From Streptococcus sp. HF-1907 (GTDB lineage Bacteria; Bacillota; Bacilli; Lactobacillales; Streptococcaceae): a stretch of DNA of 64,000 bases. Location of the stretch: NCBI RefSeq assembly GCF_015594605.1, contig NZ_JADNQT010000001.1, positions 310,001-374,000 on the forward strand. The letters run 5' to 3'. The notes under the pieces were generated by a model that saw only the letters and a list, made by a program, of their open reading frames with translations, had not been told where the DNA came from and ran no database searches. Positions 35,472 through 45,930 of the stretch are shown here, piece by piece. How positions within the stretch are numbered: the stretch's first letter is position 1; every line of letters starts with the position of its first letter. The translations under genes and the position numbers were made by a program.

Positions 35472-35592
35472 TTTCTTTTCCTTTTTTTGATAATAGCAGA
35501 GCTTTTTACAGATAAATAGCTACTTTTCTTTTTACATTGGTCATTCCTATTTCGTGACAATAAAAAATAGAGGCACTGTCTCTAACTTTACT

Positions 35593-35621
35593 ATTATAAC
35601 GAATTTAGGGGCTTTTTTCAA
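35593..35621 (-). promoter_or_regulatory. prfC promoter
   Basis: Minus-strand TTGAAA (35616-35621), a 17-bp spacer, TATAAT (35593-35598). The predicted start is near 35586. Confidence 0.75.
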
Positions 35622-35663
35622 TCATTATCCACGGTGAAAAAGCTGGCGCAGTACCTTAAAAAT

Positions 35664-35695
35664 TAAAAAAAACGTGAGCAAGCTAATCTCACGTT
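35664..35695 (-). terminator. murF terminator
   Basis: Perfect 8-bp stem AACGTGAG / CTCACGTT with a 9-nt loop and eight following T residues on the minus strand, just after the murF stop. Confidence 0.88.
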
Positions 35696-35700
35696 TAATA

Positions 35701-37068
35701 CTAATTTTCAACCAAGGCATCTACAATAGCTGATAGATTCATTGAATTTGAGCCTTTTAAGAGAATTTGGTCATGTTCTCCCAAAACTTCGCGAATTTGG
35801 CTGAGAAGGTCATCAAATCGATCCTCTTCTTCATTTTTCTTGAAGAAATAAACTTTTCCAATTGGAAACATTTGACTAGCTAGTTGTGATAAGTCTTGGA
35901 TATCTTTTCCGTAACAAATCAATGTGTCAATAACATCTGGGCGTAAGCTCATAATCATTTGATTATGAAGATTGACTGAAGCTTCTCCTAGTTCTTTCAT
36001 GTCTGCCAGTACAGCAATTTTCTTGCCACCTTCATTATTTGGGATAGCAGAGAAAGTTTCTAAAATCAGCTTCATGGCTGTTGGATTGGCATTATAAACG
36101 TCTGACAGAATGTCTGCACCATTTGCCGCTTTCTTCCATTCTGTGCGGTTGCGGGTCAGCTCAATGTTCTCCAAAGCGTCAGCAATATCATCATCAGAGA
36201 CAGCCAGTAGTTTTCCGACATAACTTGCTACCATAGCGTTTGTGGCATTGTATTTTCCTGGGACGGGAAGGGTCAACTGACGGTCGATAACATTTGTTCG
36301 GAAAGTCAATGAATCTTTTCTTTCCTCGAGTTCTGTAACCATCAACTCTTGCCCATCCCCGAAGCGAATGACCATTTGATTTTCAGGAAGATAGGGGTCA
36401 ACAATGCTGTCGCCTGGAACAATCAAAATACCATCTGAGTCCATACCGTCCACGATTTGCATTTTTCCTTGAGCGATTTTTTCACGGCTACCAAAGAATT
36501 CTAGGTGCGCTTCGCCAATCAAGGTCACCACTGCAATGTGGGGCTTGGCAATTTCAGACAAAAGATGAATATCACCGAGATGGTCCTGTCCCATTTCAAG
36601 AACGATTTTTTCAGTGTCTTCTGGCATATGGAGCACCGTATAAGGAAGACCAATTTCATTGTTGTAATTGCCCTGTGTTTTATAAGTTTTGTAAGTCGTT
36701 GCAAGGATAGCTGCAATCATGTCCTTAGTCGTCGTTTTCCCATTAGAACCCGTGACCGCCACAACATCCACGCGCATTTTTTCAATATAATAAGCTGCTA
36801 AATCTTGAAAAGCTTTTAGGCTGTCATCAACCCAGATATAAGGGACACCTGCTAATTCTTTTTCAGAGAATGTTGCTACTGCTCCATTTTCAAAAGCAGT
36901 CGTGATAAAATCATGACCATCACGTACACCCTTCAAAGGTAGGAATAAATCTCCCGCCTGAATCTTGCGACTATCAAATTCAATCTGACTCAGAGGAACG
37001 TCATCAAATTCCGAGATTTGATTTTTTGCGCCAACAGCCTTGGCAACTTCATGCAAACTTAATTTCAT
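35701..37068 (-). CDS. murF: UDP-N-acetylmuramoyl-tripeptide--D-alanyl-D-alanine ligase MurF
   Basis: Adds D-Ala-D-Ala to the UDP-MurNAc-tripeptide in the cytoplasm, using ATP. 455 residues. The ATP loop VVAVTGSNGKTTTKDMIAAIL and the Mur ligase signatures GNYNNEIGLPYTVL and LSDVYNANPTAMKLILETF are all seen. It follows ddl by about 170 bp; ddl supplies the D-Ala-D-Ala substrate. Confidence 0.97.
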   Translation of the reverse strand: MKLSLHEVAKAVGAKNQISEFDDVPLSQIEFDSRKIQAGDLFLPLKGVRDGHDFITTAFENGAVATFSEKELAGVPYIWVDDSLKAFQDLAAYYIEKMRVDVVAVTGSNGKTTTKDMIAAILATTYKTYKTQGNYNNEIGLPYTVLHMPEDTEKIVLEMGQDHLGDIHLLSEIAKPHIAVVTLIGEAHLEFFGSREKIAQGKMQIVDGMDSDGILIVPGDSIVDPYLPENQMVIRFGDGQELMVTELEERKDSLTFRTNVIDRQLTLPVPGKYNATNAMVASYVGKLLAVSDDDIADALENIELTRNRTEWKKAANGADILSDVYNANPTAMKLILETFSAIPNNEGGKKIAVLADMKELGEASVNLHNQMIMSLRPDVIDTLICYGKDIQDLSQLASQMFPIGKVYFFKKNEEEDRFDDLLSQIREVLGEHDQILLKGSNSMNLSAIVDALVEN

Positions 37069-37185
37069 CTTTTATCCTTCTTTTGTATTCTTATCCCAAA
37101 ACTGGAAATCTATAAAACGGTAAGATAAGTCAATTATAACATATTTTATCAGTATAGATCTACTGAACTTAATCATTCAGATAGG

Positions 37186-37216
37186 AAAAGACCCGCTCCA
37201 TACAGAACCGAGTCTT
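37186..37216 (-). terminator. ddl terminator
   Basis: 8-bp stem with one G-T pair (AAGACCCG / CGAGTCTT) and a 13-nt loop that can pair further (GCTCC / GAACC), followed by TTTTCC on the minus strand. Confidence 0.6.
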
Positions 37217-37237
37217 CAACTTCATTATTGAATTCTT

Positions 37238-38284
37238 TTAAATCAAATGACTTTCACGTTTTTCAAACATTTCTTTGGCAAGGTCAACTAGCTTTTCAAT
37301 CAAGTCTGAATAGCTAAGTCCCATATTTTCCCAAAGGAGTGGGTACATTGACCATTGAGTGAAACCGGGCATGGTGTTCAACTCATTGAGGTAAATATTA
37401 CCATCTTCTGTCAGGAAGAAATCACAGCGTGACAAACCGCAACCACCAATAGCACGGAAGGCAATAGCTGCATAATTACGCATTTCTGCCATGACAGCCT
37501 CATCAATCTTCGCAGGGATGTCCATGGTAATCTTGTTATCGATATATTTGGCATCGTAATCATAGAAGGCCACATCCTTGACGACTTCTCCAGGAAGAGT
37601 TGTTTTCACGTCAGTATTTCCCAAAATACCAACCTCAATCTCACGAGCGTTGACACCTTGTTCGATTAAGATACGGCTATCGTATTTGAGCGCAAGCGCA
37701 ATGGCAGAGCGGAGACCCGCTTCGTCATCAGCTTTTGAAATACCAACTGAAGAACCCATATTAGCAGGCTTAACAAACAATGGATAAGTCAATTCCGTAT
37801 TGGCTTTAGCAATCGTTGCATCTAAATTGCTACCTTCAACGTAAGTCACATAAGCAACCTGTGGCACACCAGAACTTTCAAGGACATGTTTAGTTGCAAT
37901 TTTATCCATAGCTACACTTGATGACAAGATATTTGTCCCAACGTAAGGCATTTTAAGGACTTCAAGGAAGCCTTGGATAGAACCATCTTCTCCCATTGGA
38001 CCATGAAGAACCGGGAAAACGACCGCTCCTTCCTCATAAATATCACTCGGACGAATTGCTTTTGACAAATCAACAGTGGCATTTGTCATCAATTTTTCAT
38101 CAACTGACGGTACTGTATCAAATTCTTGAGTTTTAACAAATTGACCATTTTGTGTAATAAAATAGGTTTTCACAAAGAATTTATCGTAATTAACGGCACG
38201 CATGACGCTTTCAGCTGACAAAACTGACACTTCGCGTTCAGCAGAACGCCCACCGTAAAGCAAGACAAGTGTTTCTTTAGACAT
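37238..38284 (-). CDS. ddl: D-alanine--D-alanine ligase
   Basis: ATP-grasp enzyme joining two D-alanines for peptidoglycan. 348 residues from [20 protein letters not shown]; an in-frame TTG eight codons earlier overlaps the AAGAGA site and is rejected. [33 protein letters not shown] and [16 protein letters not shown] match the family, including the catalytic Glu, Ser and Tyr regions. It provides substrate for the MurF encoded next. Confidence 0.97.
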   Translation of the reverse strand: MSKETLVLLYGGRSAEREVSVLSAESVMRAVNYDKFFVKTYFITQNGQFVKTQEFDTVPSVDEKLMTNATVDLSKAIRPSDIYEEGAVVFPVLHGPMGEDGSIQGFLEVLKMPYVGTNILSSSVAMDKIATKHVLESSGVPQVAYVTYVEGSNLDATIAKANTELTYPLFVKPANMGSSVGISKADDEAGLRSAIALALKYDSRILIEQGVNAREIEVGILGNTDVKTTLPGEVVKDVAFYDYDAKYIDNKITMDIPAKIDEAVMAEMRNYAAIAFRAIGGCGLSRCDFFLTEDGNIYLNELNTMPGFTQWSMYPLLWENMGLSYSDLIEKLVDLAKEMFEKRESHLI

Positions 38285-38410
38285 GGTAATTCTCTTTTCT
38301 TTCAAACTAAATTTGCTCTAATATCATACCACATTTTGATAAAAGTTTCAAAAATCCTTTGTAACAACTATCACAAACAGTAAAAATATTCACTAGAGCT
38401 GACTGTTATT

Positions 38411-38438
38411 AAAAAAATAGGCGCTGAGCACCTATTTT
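38411..38438 (-). terminator. recR terminator
   Basis: 11-bp stem AAAATAGGTGC / GCGCCTATTTT (minus strand, one G-T pair) with a 3-nt loop and a T7 tail, directly after the recR stop. Confidence 0.88.
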
Positions 38439-39035
38439 CTATAATTCTGTACGATTTTCGATAGCGCGAAGCAGGGTTACTTCATCAGCATATTCAATAT
38501 CTGAACCGACTGCTAGCCCCCTAGCAAGGCGGGTAACCTTGATTCCAGCAGGTTTCAAGACGCGTGAAATATACATAGAAGTCGCTTCACCATCAGCTGT
38601 TGCGTTAGTTGCCACGATGACCTCTGAGACTTCGCTATCCATCAGGCGGGTAATCAACGATTTGAGGTTGATATCATCAGGACCGACCCCATTCATAGGG
38701 GAAATCAAGCCGTGCAAAACATGATACAAGCCATGGTATTCTTGGATTTTCTCCATAGCAGAGACATCCTTACTGTCCTCTACAACAAGAATTGTTGAGC
38801 GGTCACGACTATCGCTGGTACAGATTTGACAAGGGTCTTCGTCTGTCAAATTTCCACAAATTGAGCAATAAGTCAACTCACGTTTAGCTGCCAGTAGATT
38901 TTTGGCAAATTCATTGACATCCTCATCACTCATGCCGATGGTGTAAAAAGCTAGGCGGGTAGCTGTTTTAATGCCAATACCTGGTAATTTTGAAAAACTA
39001 TCAATCAATTTTGCAATTGGACTTGGATAAAGCAT
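38439..39035 (-). CDS. recR: Recombination mediator RecR
   Basis: Works with RecO (and RecF) to load RecA on gapped DNA. 198 residues: helix-hairpin-helix start ([21 protein letters not shown]), C4 zinc finger [16 protein letters not shown], then Toprim domain ([33 protein letters not shown]). Its ATG lies 17 bp after the pbp2b stop, the usual streptococcal pairing. Confidence 0.97.
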   Translation of the reverse strand: MLYPSPIAKLIDSFSKLPGIGIKTATRLAFYTIGMSDEDVNEFAKNLLAAKRELTYCSICGNLTDEDPCQICTSDSRDRSTILVVEDSKDVSAMEKIQEYHGLYHVLHGLISPMNGVGPDDINLKSLITRLMDSEVSEVIVATNATADGEATSMYISRVLKPAGIKVTRLARGLAVGSDIEYADEVTLLRAIENRTEL

Positions 39036-39052
39036 GTTATCACCTTTCTTCT

Positions 39053-41095
39053 TTAATTTGCGAAATTGGACACATAAGTGTCAATCATATCTCGGGCAAT
39101 ATTTTGATGGACTTTGGTATCGTCTGTTGTAACGTGTGGGTACATGACAGCAACAGCGATTTTTTTATTAGTATCATAGGCTATAGCGTTCAAATTGTAA
39201 GTAGACACCGAATCACCTGAGCTGTTCTTAGCATAAGTTTCAGCTGTACCAGTTTTACCGCTAATGGTTGTTACTGAGCTCCTCATCGTTGTACCTGTAG
39301 CATAGCCACTACTACTATTAACCACATTGTAGAAACCATTTTGGATAATTCCAATCTCGTCTGCTGAGATATTGACTTGATTCAATTTTTCCCCTGTCAC
39401 TTGACGAACAAGATTCCCTAAACCGCCATCATCTGAGCTGGAATAAACACCGTCAACAATATGTGGTGAAATACGAGTTCCTCCATTGGCAACTGTCGAG
39501 ATGTACTGAGCCAACTGCATTGGGGTATAAGCATCAAACTGCCCAAAGGATTCCATCAAAGTACTGCTGAGGCTATAATCAGATGGGCTATAACCTTCAG
39601 ATTCTGGTAGGTCCAAGCCAGTATTAGTCCCTAGACCATATTCAGCATAGGTCGCACGAAGAGCCTTCATTGCTTTTTTGTAGTCGCCCGTCATCAATGA
39701 ATCACCAGTCTTGTAGTCTTGTCCCATCATGCGAAGGGCAATCTGAACCATGTAAGTATTTGAAGAATATTCCAAGGCCTGAACAGCAGAAATTGGTGTT
39801 AAACCGCTTGTAAACCAAGACTTAATACCCGCAATTTCTTGGTCATAGAGGACTTCATTTCCTGAAAGGGCATTATTTTCCCAGCCAGACGAAATCGTTG
39901 CCCCCTTGACAACTGAACCAGGGGTGAAGTTGTCGGTGATGGTCCCCAGATTATCAGCTTCAGTTTGGCCGTCCTTATTTTTCAAGCCAGCAATCGCCAA
40001 TACTTTTCCTGTCGATGGTTCTAAAGCGACAGCATACACGCCTTCTGAGTAAGTCGCCCTGCCACTTGACAATTCTGAACTAAAATATTGCTTCAAAATA
40101 TTTTCAACTGCTTCTTGGTATTTTAAATCGATAGTCAGCTTAAGATTGTCGCCTTTGCCACCTTCAGAAGTGGTTTTATCGCTCGTGATTTTGCCTTTTT
40201 TGTTAACCGTAATTTTACGCACAGTGCGCTTACCTTGCAAATCTGACTCGTATTGCTTTTCTAGATAGGATGTTCCGACACGGTCATTGAGGGAATAGCC
40301 CTTTTTCAAATAGGCTTTCGCTTCTTCCTTAGGCAAGCCTGTTTTTTCAGTAGACAAGGTACCAATAACATCTGACAGAGAGCTATCGACATCCTTACGA
40401 TTCCATTTGGTTGTGATAGAAATCCCATCAAATTTGTACTTATTGGCCGTGATGTAGGCAATCTGGTCTTCCGATAAATCAGCTGTGGTTAATTTGACCA
40501 TCCCAAAGGTCGTTGCCGCATTCATTTCACTAAACAAGTGAACCAATTTTAACTCATCATCAGAGTAATTCACTTTATCATCCGATACCGCAGCGACAGC
40601 GTTTGAATAGATAGTTGACTCGGTTAAAGAATTGCCATAGTTGTCGTATTTTTTACTTCTTGGTAATGATGCAACAACTTTTTTATAGACACTAGAATCA
40701 GCCAAATAATAATCACGTTTTTGACGATCAGTCACTGTTGTCTCTGTTAAATCGACATAGGCCGATAATTTCTTACCGATTTTTTTAATATCCTCTGCTG
40801 TCATCGTGTTGCTACGCGTAAAAGCGACCACTGGCTTCTCCTCATTTTCCACCAGAGCAACACCCTTAGCATCATAAATTTGCCCACGAGCTCCCGAGGA
40901 TTTGACCGTATAAGTCGTCAAAGCTGTCAATTTCTTTTTATAAAATTCTTGATGCTGAATTTGCATATAAGCTAATCGCAGTACTAATATGGTAAATAGA
41001 CTCACCACAATAAAAAATAGCAAGTTGATCCGTCTTGAAATACTCACTTTTTGCTTTTCAATTACTAGCTTTCGCCACTTAAATCTTCTAGACAT
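39053..41095 (-). CDS. pbp2b: Penicillin-binding protein 2B (class B transpeptidase)
   Basis: Cross-links peptidoglycan during peripheral growth. 680 residues with one membrane anchor (about 24-45, [22 protein letters not shown]), a dimerisation domain, and the transpeptidase domain with SVVK (active Ser), SSN in [10 protein letters not shown] and KTGT in [10 protein letters not shown]. The motif neighbourhoods look ordinary; reading beta-lactam susceptibility from this is not possible. GAGGGTGAC precedes ATG. It is paired with recR downstream. Confidence 0.95.
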   Translation of the reverse strand: MSRRFKWRKLVIEKQKVSISRRINLLFFIVVSLFTILVLRLAYMQIQHQEFYKKKLTALTTYTVKSSGARGQIYDAKGVALVENEEKPVVAFTRSNTMTAEDIKKIGKKLSAYVDLTETTVTDRQKRDYYLADSSVYKKVVASLPRSKKYDNYGNSLTESTIYSNAVAAVSDDKVNYSDDELKLVHLFSEMNAATTFGMVKLTTADLSEDQIAYITANKYKFDGISITTKWNRKDVDSSLSDVIGTLSTEKTGLPKEEAKAYLKKGYSLNDRVGTSYLEKQYESDLQGKRTVRKITVNKKGKITSDKTTSEGGKGDNLKLTIDLKYQEAVENILKQYFSSELSSGRATYSEGVYAVALEPSTGKVLAIAGLKNKDGQTEADNLGTITDNFTPGSVVKGATISSGWENNALSGNEVLYDQEIAGIKSWFTSGLTPISAVQALEYSSNTYMVQIALRMMGQDYKTGDSLMTGDYKKAMKALRATYAEYGLGTNTGLDLPESEGYSPSDYSLSSTLMESFGQFDAYTPMQLAQYISTVANGGTRISPHIVDGVYSSSDDGGLGNLVRQVTGEKLNQVNISADEIGIIQNGFYNVVNSSSGYATGTTMRSSVTTISGKTGTAETYAKNSSGDSVSTYNLNAIAYDTNKKIAVAVMYPHVTTDDTKVHQNIARDMIDTYVSNFAN

Positions 41096-41185
41096 GTCAC
41101 CCTCGTTTTAAAAAACTCTGACTTCTATTTTATCACAAAATCAAATGGAACTGTCACACAAATCGTAAAATCATTTTTTTGCAGA

Positions 41186-41216
41186 AAAGAAAAAGCCGGG
41201 AAAATCCCGAACTTTT
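41186..41216 (-). terminator. gpmA terminator
   Basis: GC-rich stem (forward AAAAGCCGGGA with TCCCGAACTTTT, one bulge) and a 3-nt loop, then T-rich on the minus strand. Confidence 0.82.
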
Positions 41217-41224
41217 CCTAAACA

Positions 41225-41917
41225 TTATTTACCGAGGTAGTACTCGTTAGTAATGTTCAATTTTTCGTCAAATTCGAATACCAATGGTGGGAAGTTTGGA
41301 ATTTCAACGTCCATGATTTCGTCGTCTGACAATTGTTTGATGTGTTTTACAAGTGCACGGATTGAGTTACCGTGTGCACCTACAAATACATTTTTACCAT
41401 CTTTAAGTGCTGGAGCGATTTTATCTTCCCAGAATGGAAGTGCGCGTTCCAAAGTAACTTTCAAGTTTTCGGCATCTGGAATTACTGAATCATCAAGTGA
41501 TGCATAACGACGGTCTGTGTGTGCAGAGTGTTCGTCGTCTTTTGCCATCGCTGGTGGCAATACATCGTATGAACGACGCCAAATGTGAACTTGATCGTCA
41601 CCCCATTTTTCAGCAGCTTCAGCTTTGTTTTGACCAGTCAAGCCACCATAGTGACGTTCGTTCAAACGCCATGATTTTTCAACTGGTACCCAAAGTTGGT
41701 CTGATGCTTCAAGAGCAAGGTTAGTTGTTTTGATGGCACGTTTAAGAACTGAAGTGAAAGCAAGGTCAAATTCGATTCCAGCTTCTTTAATCAATTTACC
41801 AGCATCGACCGCTTGTTGAGTTCCTTTATCTGAAAGGTCTACGTCAGCCCAACCAGTGAAAAGGTTAGCTTTGTTCCATTCAGATTCACCATGGCGTGCA
41901 AATACCAATTTTACCAT
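41225..41917 (-). CDS. gpmA: 2,3-bisphosphoglycerate-dependent phosphoglycerate mutase
   Basis: Interconverts 3- and 2-phosphoglycerate in glycolysis. 230 residues. The phosphohistidine loop is [10 protein letters not shown], followed by [27 protein letters not shown] and the second His in [15 protein letters not shown]. Family length and motifs are complete. Single-gene unit with its own terminator, downstream of tpiA. Confidence 0.98.
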   Translation of the reverse strand: MVKLVFARHGESEWNKANLFTGWADVDLSDKGTQQAVDAGKLIKEAGIEFDLAFTSVLKRAIKTTNLALEASDQLWVPVEKSWRLNERHYGGLTGQNKAEAAEKWGDDQVHIWRRSYDVLPPAMAKDDEHSAHTDRRYASLDDSVIPDAENLKVTLERALPFWEDKIAPALKDGKNVFVGAHGNSIRALVKHIKQLSDDEIMDVEIPNFPPLVFEFDEKLNITNEYYLGK

Positions 41918-42016
41918 TAGATAATTCTCCTTTTATTTTTGGCTAAAAGCCAATACTTACTCTTTCTATTTTACAAAAAAATAGGCAAAAAATCTAGTCT
42001 AAACCCAGATAAAATC

Positions 42017-42050
42017 AAAAAGGCAAACTAGAACACTAGTTCACCTTTTT
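42017..42050 (-). terminator. tpiA terminator
   Basis: 15-bp stem with two mismatches or G-T pairs (AAAAAGGCAAACTAG / CTAGTTCACCTTTTT) and a 4-nt loop, after the tpiA stop. Confidence 0.85.
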
Positions 42051-42065
42051 CTCAATTAAATAGTC

Positions 42066-42848
<783 letters not shown>

Positions 42849-42937
42849 TTACTTACATATTTTACCATATTTTAGAGCTTATTAAAAGATTCACGAGGTT
42901 TTTTCTGATATTTTTGCTTAAAATCGCAATAACATAC

Positions 42938-42963
42938 AAAAAGAGCCTCCGAAGAGACCCTTT
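42938..42963 (-). terminator. tuf terminator with a UUCG loop
   Basis: 10-bp stem with two G-T pairs (forward AAAGAGCCTC / GAGACCCTTT) closed by a minus-strand TTCG tetraloop, then a T-run. Confidence 0.85.
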
Positions 42964-43012
42964 ACAATATGAGTTGTCTGACTCTAATTGTTATTTGGGA
43001 ACTTAATTAAAA

Positions 43013-44209
43013 TTAAGCTTCGATTTCTGAAACGATACCTGAACCAACAGTACGTCCACCTTCACGGATAGAGAAAGTAGTACCTTGTTCAACGGCGATT
43101 GGGTGGATCAATTCAACGTCGATAGTAACGTTATCACCAGGCATAACCATTTCAGTACCTGCTGGCAATTCGATTGAACCAGTTACGTCAGTTGTACGGA
43201 AGTAGAACTGTGGACGGTAGTTGTTGAAGAATGGAGTGTGACGTCCACCTTCTTCTTTAGAAAGGATGTAAACTTCACCTTTGAATTTAGTGTGTGGGTG
43301 GATTGAACCTGGTTTAGCAAGAACTTGACCACGTTCGATTTCATCACGTTGGATACCACGAAGAAGAACACCAACGTTATCCCCTGCAAGACCTTCATCA
43401 AGTTGTTTACGGAACATTTCAACACCAGTAACAACTGCTTTTTGAATTTTGTCTTTGATACCAACGATTTCAACTTCATCGTTGACACGGATAGTACCAC
43501 GGTCAATACGTCCTGATGCTACAGTACCACGACCAGTGATTGAGAATACATCTTCGACTGGAAGAAGCAATGGTTTGTCAGTATCACGTTCTGGTTCTGG
43601 AATGTATTCATCAACAGTATCCATCAATTCCATGATGATATCTTCATATTTAGTGTCACCTTCAAGGGCTTTAAGAGCTGAACCTTGGATAACTGGAAGA
43701 TCGTCACCTGGAAAATCGTATTCTGAAAGAAGGTCACGGATTTCCATTTCAACCAATTCAAGCAATTCTTCATCGTCAACCAAGTCAACTTTGTTCATGA
43801 AGACGATAAGGTGTTTAACACCAACTTGACGTGAAAGAAGGATGTGTTCACGAGTTTGTGGCATTGGTCCATCAGTAGAAGCTACTACAAGGATAGCTCC
43901 GTCCATTTGGGCAGCACCAGTGATCATGTTTTTAACGTAGTCCGCGTGTCCTGGAGCGTCGATGTGAGCATAGTGACGTTTAGCAGTCTCGTACTCAACG
44001 TGTGCAGTGTTGATTGTGATACCGCGTTCGCGTTCTTCAGGAGCAGCATCGATTGAAGCGTAGTCTTTAGGTTGGTTAACTGCTGAAGGCAAACGACGTG
44101 CCAATACAGTTGTGATAGCTGCAGTCAAAGTAGTTTTACCATGGTCAACGTGTCCAATTGTACCAATGTTAACGTGTGGTTTACTACGATCGTATTTTTC
44201 TTTTGCCAT
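43013..44209 (-). CDS. tuf: Elongation factor Tu
   Basis: GTPase that brings aminoacyl-tRNA to the ribosome. 398 residues. G1 [12 protein letters not shown]2 region [15 protein letters not shown]3 [13 protein letters not shown]4 NKVDLVDD and G5 GSALKAL are clear; the C-terminal barrel domains are complete. The promoter has -35 TTGCAA and -10 TAAAAT about 90-100 bp upstream. Codon usage is strongly biased, as expected of a highly expressed gene. Confidence 0.99.
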   Translation of the reverse strand: MAKEKYDRSKPHVNIGTIGHVDHGKTTLTAAITTVLARRLPSAVNQPKDYASIDAAPEERERGITINTAHVEYETAKRHYAHIDAPGHADYVKNMITGAAQMDGAILVVASTDGPMPQTREHILLSRQVGVKHLIVFMNKVDLVDDEELLELVEMEIRDLLSEYDFPGDDLPVIQGSALKALEGDTKYEDIIMELMDTVDEYIPEPERDTDKPLLLPVEDVFSITGRGTVASGRIDRGTIRVNDEVEIVGIKDKIQKAVVTGVEMFRKQLDEGLAGDNVGVLLRGIQRDEIERGQVLAKPGSIHPHTKFKGEVYILSKEEGGRHTPFFNNYRPQFYFRTTDVTGSIELPAGTEMVMPGDNVTIDVELIHPIAVEQGTTFSIREGGRTVGSGIVSEIEA

Positions 44210-44366
44210 TTAGGAAAAGCCTCCAATAAAATATATTTTATAGATAGACGGTAGGCAATACAGTCTAACTTTACTTTACTATTTTAACAAATTATATTAA
44301 AATTGCAAGAGTTTACTTTGCTTTTTACAAATTTTAGACTCTTCCTATCTCTTCAACATGGTCTAT

Positions 44367-45362
44367 TTATTGCTTTTCTAGCTGATAATATGGCTGATTA
44401 GGTATAGTCATGCCTATCGAAGATGCATAAATCCAAGTTTTGCTATTTAGTTGCTCAAAATTCTCAGCCTTTCCTGTCAAGATAACACCTGAGAACTTCA
44501 GCCTGTCTACGTCTGATGACTTGCTCATGTCAATTTTACGAAAAGTTTTTAGGTAGCGTGTAATGTCATCTGATGGAGCAACATTATTGTAGGTTGATTT
44601 TCCTTTATTATTTTTTTGATATGCTTTCAACTGACTCAAAAAATTTCTGCTGTCTATTGGACTACCTTTACTAGACTGACTGAGACTTTCAGCACTAGCG
44701 CCGAATAAGTCACTTTCATGCCATACACTTGAATCACCAGTTGATGTCGTGCCAATCCAGTACCAATTTGTCTTTAGATTACTAGGTAGCATCTGCTTGA
44801 TGTCTTTTAATTGATAAGGTTTATCAAAAGTGATAGCCATCTCAACCAGTTGGTTTGGCATATTCTTGACAAGAGCCAATTCTCGCCTTGATTTTGCTAC
44901 AGTGGTACTTTTACTTGATTTGGCTCTGCGATTGTAAAATTGTGGAATCTTTTGATTTTCTTTCAAATTATAGCGGGTACCATTTGCAGCGTACTTACCC
45001 GGATCGTGGTCAAAAATAAGACCTGATGTTTGACCTAAAATATTGAAAGATACGCTATTTTCAGAATATCCTACTTCTACTCCATCAATATTTTTTGCCT
45101 GACGCCATTTGATACCTCCATGAAACATATCACCGCCATCGGCTGACCAAGTATAGGTTGAAATATTGGGATAGGCTACATTCTCCGTTAACTCTATTTG
45201 GTGAACAATTTCCCAGGCTTGTTGGCTAATTAATCGTCCTGTTAGCATACGGGTACCAACATAACTTATTCCTAAAATTAAGAGCGTCAATAAGATTGTT
45301 TTAACTCGATTCTTCCATTTACTTCGCTTAGCGATGGTTTTAAAATCATTTGAAGTCTTCAT
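44367..45362 (-). CDS. Membrane-bound anti-sigma factor (Sigma_reg_N / Sigma_reg_C type)
   Basis: 331 residues. A cytoplasmic start (MKTSNDFKTIAKRSKWKN) is followed by one membrane helix (about 22-38, ILLTLLILGISYVG) and a large extracellular region. The later part, with VEMAITFDKPYQLKDIKQML and FSGVILTGKAENFEQLN, resembles the sigma-factor-regulator C-terminal domain of Bacillus anti-sigma proteins such as YhdL. It overlaps the ECF sigma gene by 17 bp, the standard arrangement in which it holds the sigma factor inactive until an envelope signal is sensed. The signal is unknown. Confidence 0.8.
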   Translation of the reverse strand: MKTSNDFKTIAKRSKWKNRVKTILLTLLILGISYVGTRMLTGRLISQQAWEIVHQIELTENVAYPNISTYTWSADGGDMFHGGIKWRQAKNIDGVEVGYSENSVSFNILGQTSGLIFDHDPGKYAANGTRYNLKENQKIPQFYNRRAKSSKSTTVAKSRRELALVKNMPNQLVEMAITFDKPYQLKDIKQMLPSNLKTNWYWIGTTSTGDSSVWHESDLFGASAESLSQSSKGSPIDSRNFLSQLKAYQKNNKGKSTYNNVAPSDDITRYLKTFRKIDMSKSSDVDRLKFSGVILTGKAENFEQLNSKTWIYASSIGMTIPNQPYYQLEKQ

Positions 45363-45855
45363 AAGAGTAGCCCTCCTTTTCTAATTCACGTCGTAATTGA
45401 TGACGCCCTCGCATGAGGGTGACTTTAACACCAGCCACCGACTTTCCTAGTAGATTAGCAATCTCTTTAATTGTCAGCTGTTGAAAATAGAATAAATCCA
45501 AGGCGAGTCGGTAGTCCTTCTTTAATTGATGGATTGCGTCATAAAGTGGCTGATAGTCTGGTTTAGTTATTTCGATAACTTCTTCTTTTTTGAAAAATTC
45601 TCTCTGTAAAATTTCAGAATAGAGCCTGTCGCGGCGATAAGTATCAATATATTTCCTGATGGCAACGCGGTACATCCAAGCCCTTATTTTATCTTTTGAC
45701 AAAATCGGATGGGTTTCTAGCATTTTGACTAGAACATCTTGGCTGATATCTTTTGCGGTCTCGTTAGCCACTCCTGATTTTTGTAAATAATAAACTATTT
45801 CTTGCGCATATCCTATCAATTCTTTTTCATAATCATCCAGTTTAATCAGCCTCAC
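45346..45855 (-). CDS. ECF-type RNA polymerase sigma factor
   Basis: About 169 residues from GTG 45855 (in frame with GAGGGG just upstream; the exact start is uncertain and a longer frame begins at 45912). Sigma region 2 is AKDISQDVLVKMLETHPILSKDKIRAWMYRVAIRKYIDTYRRDR; region 4 is YRLALDLFYFQQLTIKEIANLLGKSVAGVKVTLMRGRHQLRREL. No region 1 or 3, so it is ECF class. An ECF-like promoter directly in front suggests autoregulation, and the overlapping anti-sigma gene completes the module. ECF factors are uncommon in streptococci. Confidence 0.85.
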   Translation of the reverse strand: MRLIKLDDYEKELIGYAQEIVYYLQKSGVANETAKDISQDVLVKMLETHPILSKDKIRAWMYRVAIRKYIDTYRRDRLYSEILQREFFKKEEVIEITKPDYQPLYDAIHQLKKDYRLALDLFYFQQLTIKEIANLLGKSVAGVKVTLMRGRHQLRRELEKEGYSYEDFK

Positions 45856-45870
45856 CCCCTCTTCATTAGT

Positions 45871-45898
45871 ATAACGAATACGCAGACAAAAGGTTACA
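45871..45898 (-). promoter_or_regulatory. ECF-type promoter of the sigma/anti-sigma operon
   Basis: -35 TGTAAC (45893-45898), exactly 16 bp, then CGTTAT (45871-45876). This matches the AAC...CGT pattern and spacing of Bacillus-type ECF promoters, and no good SigA promoter overlaps it. The -35 directly adjoins the ftsW terminator. Confidence 0.6.
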
Positions 45899-45899
45899 A

Positions 45900-45926
45900 A
45901 AAAACTAGGCAAAGCACCTAGTTTTT
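45900..45926 (-). terminator. ftsW terminator
   Basis: Perfect 10-bp stem AAAAACTAGG / CCTAGTTTTT with a 7-nt loop, separating ftsW from the sigma operon. Confidence 0.92.
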
Positions 45927-45930
45927 GAGA

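Noticed and set aside
35568..35584. Hairpin TAGAG/CTCTA plus T6 as an attenuator in the prfC leader
   Set aside because: It would begin at about position +2 of the transcript and has only five firm pairs, so it is unlikely to terminate transcription.
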